A stretch of 64,000 nt of DNA from Brachycybe producta. Taxonomy: Eukaryota > Arthropoda > Diplopoda > Playtdesmida > Andrognathidae. Positions 14,501 to 26,500 of the stretch are shown here, piece by piece. The stretch's first letter is position 1. Every line of letters starts with the position of its first letter. A model generated the notes under the pieces. The model ran no database searches, was not told the DNA's origin, and worked only from the letters and a program-made list of their open reading frames with translations. Where the stretch lies: the NCBI GenBank assembly GCA_036925085.1, contig JAUPFP010000023.1, forward strand, positions 1,625,778 to 1,689,777. Reading direction: 5' to 3'. The position numbers were made by a program, and so were the translations under genes.

Positions 14501-17500
14501 GGAACTGTTTGAAAACGTTAAGCAGTTTGTATGAATTTGACTCCAGTTATTCCTCTAATAAGACTAGTGAAAATCTTAACAATCCTTCCTAAAGTGATTG
14601 AAATTGAACACTTAGTTAAGATGAATCGTGGGTATCATTGAGTAATGTATCCTATTTAAAACATAAAATGGTTGCCTGTATATTGTGACAGGCAATTAGA
14701 AATCGAGACGAACATAAGTTGGCTCCGCCCCTTTTTTATGACGAACGCAACTTCTAATTGGTTAGTTATGTATAACTTCTAATTGGTTAGTTATGTAGTC
14801 TGAGGTCACATGCTCCGCCCGTTTCAAATTTCAACGTCGAACCACACAACAAACCAATTAGAAGTTGCCGGTCGTTATAAAAAGGGCGGAGCCAACTTAT
14901 GTTCGTCCCGATTTCTGATTGCCTGTGTATATTGTGTATTTTGTAATTGCTGTTGTTATTGTTAAAAAAACTGACAATAACTACAATGCTAATATATCAA
15001 TATAGAAACTAAAGCCACGTTTTCAAATGCACCCAAGTGTGTATTTATTTGCAACAAAAGAAAGGAACATTTGGAATGATCCTCTTCTAGCAGTTAGTTC
15101 ACAGCTTCACAAGGCCGAATGAGATTACAGAAGAGGAGAAGGAGGGGGTGTGTGTGGGTCGCACATCGAAACACACAAATGGACTCTTTGGCAAACAGTT
15201 GTCAGCTGATTGTCAGTTAACTACCAATGCCAAGACCATCACCATCATCATCAACATCGATTCATTATTATCACACATAGCCTCTAAACACACATGCACA
15301 CGAGATAATATAAGAAAGAAAAAAATTGCTGGCATTTTACATAGCAGAGTCAATGTTATAAAAATTAACTGCGAGAAAAGCTTGCTAGCAGTTCATTTTT
15401 GGCTACTTATACAAGTAACATATTGTCATAGTAGCTAGAATAAGAAAACTGAGAAATATTTCTTTGTTAGCTGTTATGACAATTAAGAGTTTTACATTTT
15501 TACTTGTAAAATTCATACTGTTATAGCAGCTATAGCAACCGAGAAGTATATTTTCCAACTGTTAAGACAATGGACATGTGTTCAGTTTCTAAGCACTTTT
15601 GTATTTGCTAGGACGATTATGTGACAACACCGATGGTTGGAGCGGAATGGAGCGGATAAAAAAAAAAGAATTGACAAATTTAATGGTAAAGAATGGATTT
15701 AAAATTGAAATAGTTTATTTATAAACGCAAATATACTTTTGAGATAAATTAACACTGCTCCACTTGTAAATTCTTTTTTGCGCTCTGTTTCGCTTTTGCA
15801 ATCTCTCACAATTGCATACTTATGCATTTTTTTCTTCTATTTAACCTCTCATTTGTTTATACTTTTTTCACATAATTGCACTTCACTGCTAGCCTCCACC
15901 TCTAACCCTTGGCGTCGTCCCAGTTAAAATTGTCCCAGCTGGATACAGGCCCTTTTGAAAATAGTTCACAGAATTTGCTTAGTATGAAGCCTCATTTTAT
16001 GTAAAAATTACAAAATTTATATTTGGCAAATTTTACATGAAAGCTGCTACATACTGTACTGTAGGCCTACATGTGTACACATTAAGCTCGTCGAAAACCA
16101 CTTCAAAAAAGTGCTTAGAAACTGTACGCGCCCATCATGATCATATTACACATATGTGGGAATGACCATGCAATTTGCTGACACGTTTTTCTCAACCTAA
16201 TAATAATACAGTAGAACATCGATTATCGGAACGTTCGGGATTATCGGAACGTTCGGGGTTATCGGAGCCGTTGATTATTGGAACCAATTGTTTTGTTTTT
16301 TTTTTACTTATTATTATGGAAACAGTACTTATGGCATTTGCAATCGGTTTTTTTCTCAATTTTCTCCACTTTTTTAATGGGAGTTTGATTATGCATTTAT
16401 GATTTATTGCATATGCATTTATGATTATGCATGTCCAACATTAGTTCCGATAATCGACATTCTACTGTAATAATAATAATAATATTAGACAATAATTAAT
16501 GTCCAATTTCCACTCCACGGCAAAGTGATTATACCACTGTCATCACAATAATATCATAAAAACTAATTCAATCCAATTACCAATCCAATACATATCCTCT
16601 TTCTTGTATTATTATTATTGTACAGTGAACACGTCCATAGATGACGTCATGAACAAAGTGTATTTGCATCAAGCTCAAAAATTGACTGCCATCAAAACAA
16701 ACACATCAATAACAATCCACATTTTGGAATATACTTTTTTTTTTTTAAACTCCTCTTCCCTCTCTCTATATACTGTATATTATATATGTGACTGTCAATC
16801 TGCAGAATCAGGTAATCTGCAAAACAACTAGCCTGTTAGTGAATCTGCAAAACTTAACGCCTAAAATATATTGAATTTTGCAGATTCACTAGCAGTTTGG
16901 TAGTTTTGCAGATTGCCTAGGCAATATTGCAGATTGATTCCGCAGATTGACAATAACATATATACTGTATATACATCATACAAGTATATTACGATAACAG
17001 TAATACTTGCTTGAAATAAATTTGCATCAATACAATCATATCATAAGCTGTTTGTTTTTCTTTATCAAATGACCTTGAAATTTACAATCCAATAATTGCT
17101 TTTCTTCCAAAACAATATTTGAAAACGCAATTTATAATGATATTGTAATATTCACAATTTGATCGAAACACTGAGGTTTAAAATACGCATTTTAAATATT
17201 GAACAGCAGGGCTTCCTTATGATTGTTACCATCATAATTCTCTTCTTTTCCCCCCAATCAGTTCACACGTAACCAATTTTCAGACGAGGACAAATCAATT
17301 ATTATTATGCTAATCGAATGCGCTTATCCATAACACCATAATTTCATATAAACACTGATTATAATGTCCATAATACATGTATAACAATAGTGTCCATACA
17401 CATGTATTGAATTCGCTCACTGTACCTCTATAATACAAGGTGACCCAAATTATAAACCAATAAATTACAACTAACAAAAAAATGTGCTGCAAATGCTCGC

Positions 17501-20500
17501 AATTTCGCTCACTATAGCACTAAATAATTAAGAAAAATTTAAAACAATGCACGTACACATTAAAGTTCTAATAAAGACAACCAGAACTTCTATTTGGAAA
17601 ACGCCTTAAACAAAGGTGCTTTTTACAAACTAGAAGTGTAAATAAATCCCCACAAGAATATTTTCATGTTGAAAAACATTAGGAGAAAAAAAATGAATTT
17701 TGATTGGGTCAACTTTAACAAAGAATGTCATATTTTTGTATGACATTCTTTCCTGATTGACCAGATTCAAATTTACCCCCCCCCCCATCCCCTCCTTTTT
17801 ATTTTGGCTCAGTGGAAACTAGGGCATAAATGTTTTTTTTTTCTATTCTATGAAAGTGTGCAAAGTGAGAATTTATAATCAATTTATTCCAAATGTCATT
17901 TTTGCGTGTTAAAACAAAAGCAATTGCTAAGGATATTTTCATTGGCTCATGTTGTATTCCATTGTTCTATTTCATTTGCATATTTTTCAATAAAACGTAA
18001 ATTGAGTATGTCACATCTAGAATATATTGACATCAGGGCAGAAATGGAAACTGATTAGGGTTTTTTTCCTTTCCTATTTTAGTCTATAGTCAAATAACAC
18101 AACAAAGCGATTTTACTAATGTGTACTATTATAATAAGGTCCAGGCTCCATGTTTATTTGCCCTTATTTGAAGTTAGTTCAGATTTCTATGGTAATAAAA
18201 CGCATTTCAGATAAACCTAAACTCGCATATGTTGACCCCAACTAATGTTAAAATCAACGATATAGATAGGAGAGGTAAACGAACTTATGTTAAATAACTG
18301 AGTTGTGTTACTTCCGTTGTAGTCATAAAGTGCTAGCCTCTATTCAGGGTATCCGTATACATAACTGTCTTTAAGAAATAAATGTAGCAGTACAGTTTTC
18401 CTTGGCACACACGCGACTATTGAAACACTTTTCGACTGCAAAATGAAGTCAAAGGTGGCGGGACTGTCGTTGCAATGTAACTATGTACTTTTTTTAATGT
18501 AAAGACGGCAACCTTTGACACACAAGCAACTTTTAAAACACTTCCCAACTTCAGTTTTCGAAAAGTGTTCTATCCCCGACACCGACGACATCGTTTTCAA
18601 AAGTCGCCCGTGTGTCAAGGCCTTTAATCTTTTTGTAGGCCAAAAATATTTATTAAATCGCTGAAGAAATTTAACTTTGACTAACAATGCCGTCTTTTTT
18701 ATTTGCCTGCATTAGCTCTTAATAGCAGTGGCGCCATCTATTAGCCAAAATCAGCCAGTGAAACCAGAAGTTTATGGAAGTTCCTAATTCGTGTACCTCA
18801 TTTTTATATCGTGGTTAGCTATATTTTGTTTGTTTCTATTTGTTTCCTGCAAACAAAATGTATATCCCTCTAGAGGTCATCAGCCACCATCTATAGAGGT
18901 CAACTAATTGCCAAAATTATTCCACGATTTAAAACGACATAATATTATGATAACACAACAAAAAAAACTATTGTTCTCTCTGTTGCATAGAAACATTTAG
19001 AATGAAATAATTATTATAGAATAGTTAGTGTTTATAATTATACTAACTAAAAATTGTTCCACAGAAAATCCATAGACTGTGTAGCCTATGCTACAATTTG
19101 TAGCATAAGGAATATCAAAGTTAGTACAGAATGAGATTAGAAAACTGAAATTCAGTTAACAAAAACTTCATTCCAGACACACAAAATGCACGTAAGACTT
19201 AGTTGTAGACTATTGATGTATAATTTAATGAAGAATAACTAAGGAAATGTCATAAACGGCAGACACACAGACAGGAAATGAAAAGTGATGTTGTAATATG
19301 TACAATGTACATTCAAAACAGAGACTAAAAGACATTTCTGAGGGAGGGAGAGAGAGTTTGATAAGATAAGAAAACAAAAGTGCGCAAAATAATGATAAAC
19401 GACTCCAAAAACCAAGTAACCACTATGACTTCTCTTTCCATCCACCTCTTATAAAGCCCCCACTTTCACCCCTCGTCACAGGGCAACCATTTTTGAGCAA
19501 AAAGTGCAATCCGGTGGGAGGGGAGGGACGAACTCTGAACGAAGAAAACTAGAAAAGGTATACAAGCATATTATGAGAAAAGAGGGAGAGAGAACCCTGG
19601 ATGACCCCTGTCTGTCTGAGGTGACTGAGATGTAGGCTCTAATCCCCAGTCACTCTGTAAACACAAAACCCTAAATTCTAGTTAACCCAGTCCACCTTGA
19701 TCCTATATATAATCACAAAAAAAACCTCTCCTCTGTCTCACACTAGAGTGTATATGTGACCCACTGTGATCGGGATTTTAGTAACAATACATTACCAGAA
19801 AGTGCAGAAACTAGCTCTTTACCCAGGGCACAAGGAATCAAGAACTTGCATGGATATTCAGAACGTCCAAACTCGTTGCAGATCTGTTTTGCATTAGTTT
19901 CAACTTTCAACATTCTAAGATGAATGCAGATTTATAAATAGAAGGGTTAAATTCTCAATTCCCTCCTACTTTAAAGCTGCATTCATTCAACAAGAGGATA
20001 GGGAATTGCACACCTAAAGTTTCTTTCCTGGATTGTGGTGGATAAGAGATACATCACAAAAAATATCTAACAAGAAAACGGAAGAGAAACCCCTAGGTAC
20101 CAGCAGTAAGGTCTTTTCTATTTGGTTTCCCCTTTCTTTCAATTTCTCACTTCACTCAACAATCTAACCCCATGTTTCCACGTTACAACTTAAAGGATGG
20201 AGCACATATGCTTAAAAAAAAAACGATGGAACTTTTTCATCAGTGACAGACTGTTAAGGCACTAGGTGACCTACACTTTCAAGTAGCTATTTGAAGAAGA
20301 ACTGTGGGTCACTCAGTAACCTACACTTTTTTATATTCTGGGGAGTCGCACACCTCACGGGACACCCTTGGGCCCTTTCCAAATAGATTAATTTAACGTA
20401 ACCCCAAATAATCACCGATATAAAAAAAGTTCTAAAGTGTAGGGTCCCCGAGTGACATATGATTAGTCTGTTCCGTTTCATCATACCACACAAATACATG

Positions 20501-23500
20501 TTAATTATATATCACCCAATAAGACGGATTCCTTCGGAACCAGATTTGTTAAAGGTAAATTACATGTATTCTAACAAAGTAACCCTCACGCTAGACAAAC
20601 TTCAGTGGGAATCACTAGCATATCGTAAAGCTGAGCAAAGCTTTACAGTTCTTGAACGGTTGCTTGCTGCAAACAGATTATTGTTAATGAAATTCTTACT
20701 AGAAACCCTCGTATAAGTAGACATCACCAACAAAAGCTTATTAAAAACGTATTTAAACTATGGCATTCTCTTCCAGCACGTTTTAGGACGAATTCAACTT
20801 GACAATGATGTATAAACCTCGTCTAAATTACAACTACTTATTATCATTGGGAATTGCCCCTACAGCTGCCACATGGCTCACAATTCAGTTGAATTGAATC
20901 TCCCAGCTCTTCTATAAACTCAATGCTCTTCTTTAAATGTTTTCTATTGTAATGAGTGGAAACCCTAGACTGCGACAGAATGCAGAAACATGGCTAAAAC
21001 TTTATTCTATTTTCTGTACGCGTGATCCACCCCTTAAAAAAAATTCTGTACATAACCACAATAATATTACGATGCACAGATCATATGGTTTTGCTTCTTT
21101 TTTTTTTTTTTTTTTTGCAAAAGTGATGAATGTTGAAACACCAAAAACTCTTGCAATCCCCTTTATAAGGGGAAGGGGGGGGGGGGGGGGTGACAAATAC
21201 ATAGCAAGCGGATTTTGGAGGGTGTTACAAGCTCACAGGCCACTTTAGACCATTCGTCAATCAGAAAAGAGATCATGGGTACCAATGTTGGATAGGAAAA
21301 CTACTTACTACCCGCATGATTTCATGAAAGGGGGTAAAAGTAATGATTGAACTTAAAAAGCTACAACAAAATGTTGCAACAAAAAATGTAGAAGCTTTCT
21401 GTCCCAAATTGTTTTGCTCTTAGGATACCATTTTAATTGGTTAAATTAAGTTCAAATTCAACATCAAATATGTTAACCATGTGTCATGGAGTATCTCATA
21501 TTAGAAGAAGAAAAAACCAAAGGTAATTAACGTTGGAAAATGGGTGTGTGTAAATAAATATCACTGACTGTGCAGTGAATTGGACTGCAGGTTTTCTCAG
21601 ATGTGTCATGTTAACACCTGCAGTTTAGGTTGTTAAAAGGTTTCAAACAAATAAGACACCAGCTGCTAACAAAATAGCTAGCTAGCTGTAATTTCTTTTC
21701 TAGATAGACAAGAAGAAAAAACCTTCTGCTAACAAGCAATAACAGCAAGTAGAAGCAGTTTAAGAACAAAAAATGTGCTAAGGCAAAAATAGCTAAGAAA
21801 AAGAATGACAGTAGCCAAAAAATTAACTAACTACTTGCTTTCAAGCAGCTATTTTACTTGTATTTTTCTTCAAAACCACCATCATCTTTACCTATTTAAA
21901 AAGATGTTACAACAACTGACTTTCCAAACAAATAAAAAATGATGAAACATAAAGCCAAGAAAACAAGAGATCAATGTACAGTAATTTATACAAGACTGTA
22001 GTTAGTATGTGTGGGCAGATAAAGGTGTGTTTTTATACACGGAGTGCCCAAGTTGAGTAAGTGAGGTGATCCACTAGGGTCATTCATTCCTGTTGTAATA
22101 TTGAAACAACACACAAAAAGGCAGGTGGTTGTGGTGGTGGCACCTTAAAATGGCTGCCCACGCTTAAAAACAACAACTGTTCGCGTGCTAAGTCAAATTT
22201 CAATCCATTCTCTCTATATACTAGAAGAATCTATTCAACCCGAGCTTTTTTTTTTACATCACATGTTCGAACAAAAGACAGTTAGGTCATTGTCCCTCTG
22301 TCCGCCCAACTCCTGTTCTTTTTTCTCTTATGTCTCTGTGGGCCCCATCATAAGTTATGTATTTCTTCATATCATGTGATATGTACAGTGCAATAAGCAA
22401 AATGATGCCAAGTTGCCAAAAACAAAATATTTAGCAAAAAAAAAAAAAGGATCAACTAAATTCTCAAGAAATGTTTTTTTCTGTTTTTCTTAAGGTGGTT
22501 TTATAAATATTTATTTTGTTTTCGTCTCCCCAGATGGCGCGCATGCGTGGCTATTATGTTCTATAGAAGAAAAAAAAAACAGTAGAAAAAAAATTCCAAG
22601 TGTTTTAGAGACTAGAATAGTTGGTGATAATGCTGTAAGTTTTTCATGATGATATCTTTCAAAATAAACTTTTTATGACAGTTTGAAAAAGACGAAAATA
22701 GTTTTTCATTTTCATGGAAAATCCCAAAAAAAACGGGTCATTTTTCAAATTGAACTATAAAATGTTTATTTTTAACATATTAACATGAAAAAAAACTTTT
22801 AGCACAATCTTTTACCATTCTAGTTTTGAAAACAAGTTGAATTTTTTTTTTTCGTAAAGTTGTTTCTAAAAAAAAAGTTCGCTTCACGTTTTTCGTTCAA
22901 ACATTCCAAAAAAAAACATTTACGGAGCTTAGCATTAGCCATTGCAGTGGCGCCATCCAGAGGAAACAAAAACAAAATAAATATCTATTCAACCATCTTA
23001 AAGGTGTATTATTATTAATGGACCATTAGCAGCAAAATAATAATAAAAAGCTCCTCTCTCTTATTAAAAAACGCATACACAAAAAAAATCGTTCAAGTGG
23101 TCAACAATTTGGTCAAGTAGCCGCTCGAAGCAACTGACGAGAAAAAAGGGTTACTTTTTTTTTATTTGTATATTAAATATTAGAAAGAGCGAAAAGAAAA
23201 AAAAAACGGGTTCATCCAACGTTTTACTGAGAAAAAAAAACAAGTTCACATATTTCTGACTATATTTCATTAAAGTGAACTTCAAAACATGATTATTAAT
23301 AATGGTTTATTTCCGGAGAAAAAAAAAGAAATAAAACGTACAACGATTTGTTTCCTTGACCACCACCATCACCACCACCTATCTTTCCATAGTAGCCAAT
23401 CGAAAAACAACAACACTGTAGAAGCGCCCTTAAATTTTTCCACGAGAAAAGAGTTCAAAACACCAAAAACGGTCAATAGGATGCATTTATGATTCACTCA

Positions 23501-26500
23501 ACAGTATTATACATTGTACACGGTGTCTCATAAGTCAGAAATTACAGTAAAATCATAATACCGATCGTGACAAGTCCATCCTTTGGGTTTCTTTTGAAAT
23601 TTTATGTGGGCATCGCTTATTCCCCCCCCCCTCTTTCTCTCTTTCAAATCATTGTGATTTGAACAAATACGTATGTTCCCATGCACAAGATTGACAAGCC
23701 AGAATTGATCGTCAGTATCTAACTTTAACAAACTTGTTGCAAAGTTTAGAAAAATGGTATCCACAGTGAGGATAAACCACCACGCAGTGGACATTCGAGG
23801 AGTTCCACTGAAATGTGACAGTCACAGAAACCCTGGCTCAGTTTAGCAATCATTATTCCTTGTTTTGCTTTTTAATGATTTCAGACTTATTCAAACACCT
23901 TGTAGATGGATTTGTTAACGTCAGATAACCTTTTTTTTTACTTGACAGGAAAAGGGGAGGGGGGGGGGGGGGGGTTGGCGGGTAAGGTGAGCCAACGTTA
24001 CTCTTTTATTAGATACTAGAGGATGGTTTTAATCTTTGTTATTACATAGAATAATCGATTTGAAATTTTCCCATTTTTTTTAAATGTGTAAATATTTGCG
24101 TTGTTAAATAAAAAAAAGCCTTATCAAAAACAAAGATGAATTTTACTACATGTTAATATATTATCCTTTTAAATATTATTATGTGGAATCGTGGATAAGA
24201 AAATTCACGGTTCAAAGTATCATTTGAAATATGAATTTTAAATTTGCAAAAAAAAAAAAAAACCAGCATAAAAAATCAATAAATTAAAAATAATTATGGT
24301 TTTAAAGTGTAAACCACCCCCCTCCCCCTCAAAACTGTGGTTATTTTGTATTTCAAGAGGAAAATTAACAAAAACTTTGAAAGTGTTTTTAGAATATAGA
24401 AAGGTAGCTCCAATCCCTTAAGGAATATTATCATGTTGATATTTTTCAAAATAAGCTTTTTCTGCGAAATTTAAAAAAAAAAAAACGATCCAACTTTTTT
24501 TAAACACGATATTTTAAAAAAATTTTGTCTTTATAAGGTTTATTTTGCAATATATTAAACATGGAATTAACTGACTCTGCTACCGTTCTTAGTTTCTAAC
24601 AAACTATTGTTAATTTCTTCTTATTATTGCTCATGAAATGGCAAATAATCCATATTTCCAAAATCAGCTGTTCGGAAAAAGAAAAAAAAACATCTTTAAA
24701 TATCAATAAAAGACTTCAAGAAAGACAATCTAATAATTTAATGTCCAAAATGTTTTGTCAAAATGACCTCTTCCTGAGATTGATTGAAACCAAATGTGGT
24801 CTTTCTTCATCTCAATATCCAATCTTTGTAAGTTTGAATTAATGATTAATAACAAACAACAATAATAAGACCCACTTATATTTTAATACATTGTATTGTC
24901 AAAGTCTGAAGTTACAACAAAACAAAAACATTAAAACCTCAACTGACAATCTTCACTTTTTTTTCTTCTTTAAAAGCTATTTAATTTCAATATATTAAAT
25001 TACATTTTTTTTCCTTCTGATCTTTGAATCCATTTTTTTCTTTCTCCTCTTGATTGTTTATAAACAACATCAGACATGGATGACGTAAGATTTTTAATTG
25101 TTTACCAAATTTATGATCGACCACTGTGATCAGTTAAGGCAAAAAAAGAATTATGCCTTTTGCAAGAAAAGAGGCTTGTAGTTAGAGGCTAGAATTCATC
25201 AAGAATTTCAATGCAATTGAATTAGAAATGTAGGTTAACTCTAGCCTCCAACCAGCCTCTTTTCATGTAAAAAGCATAGTTCTTTTATTGTCTCAGCACC
25301 TATAAGAAATAACAGTAGAACGGTAGCTGCTAACCTCTAACGAGCCATTCTGACTGCAAAAAGAATAATTCTTTTTTCATTTACGACAGCTCAACAAAAT
25401 ACTTTTGCAAATTGCTGAAATTTTCATTTAAATAATTCAGACAAAAGGTGAAATTATGGAAATCAAAAATGAGCCACACGGCACTACTTGTCGCGATAGA
25501 AACGTCGATATACATGCATATCCTCCTCCGCAGGCTCCACACCGCATGCATTTTAGATCTCACGTCACAACACAATGACAACACAATAGACAGGTATTTA
25601 GAAATCGGAAAGAACTTCAGTTGGCTCCGCCCTTTTTATGACGACTGGCAACTTCTAATTGGTTTGTTGTGTGGTTCACCGTTGAAAAGGGCGGAGCATG
25701 TGACGTCAGACTACATAACCAACCAATTCTTCCCGATTTCTAAATGCCTGATGTGGACAGTGCCTTGTAATAAGCCCCATTAATAGCAGATATTGGGAGA
25801 AGTAGGTGGGGGTTCACTCATCCTAACTTAGGGTTCTTGACTGATAGAAAGTAGAAATATTTCTCAATTAAAAAAAGTGTTTCCCTTTATTTCAATTCAT
25901 TGTGGTACGTTTTGTTGCCAATTGGAATCTCAAAAAAAAACATCCAAAAAACGACCCCGGTCACTAACCTAATCGAACCCAACGCCAAGTGCAAACATAC
26001 TCATGAGATTAAAGACCGAACGAAATAATAAAAAAAAACCGGAGTTAAGGGACTCTCACACACACAAGGTTCATTCAAACTGTTGACTTCAAAATACGGC
26101 GCGATTCCCACCATCCACCCTGCCACCCACCCAATAATCTTACACTAGACTAGACCCTACAATTCAGATAATGTGGGGCCCCCTATCCATATAAAAAACC
26201 ACAAACTATTTATTACTTCCAAAGCTATAATCTACACTCCCCCCTCTATTCAAATTTTATCGATTTCAAGTTGTCATTATCAATTTTGAAAGATAAAAAA
26301 GTAAGCCTATTGAAATTGGGGTCATTCTAATGTGGTCGGGAGTGATTAATTGGTTTGTGATAATTCGGTTCTTACAAATTTCGAAAGCGTCAATACGGTA
26401 TTAGAAGAGCTTCGTATATGAAGCTTCCGGTTTAATAATCTGTACCCGTCTAGGTTTGAACCCCTACATAAGCTTACCAATCCCCGTAACTCCGACAAAA

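Noticed and set aside
20459-20716. 85-residue plus-strand frame
   Set aside because: It overlaps the end of a palindromic repeat, matches no family I recognise and has no splice or promoter support.
25448-25783. 111-residue plus-strand frame
   Set aside because: Its second half is the GGCTCCGCCC palindromic element, so it is a chance frame.
26395-26480. Possible tRNA (GGTTTGAACCCC-like box)
   Set aside because: No matching A box or cloverleaf stems could be found around it.
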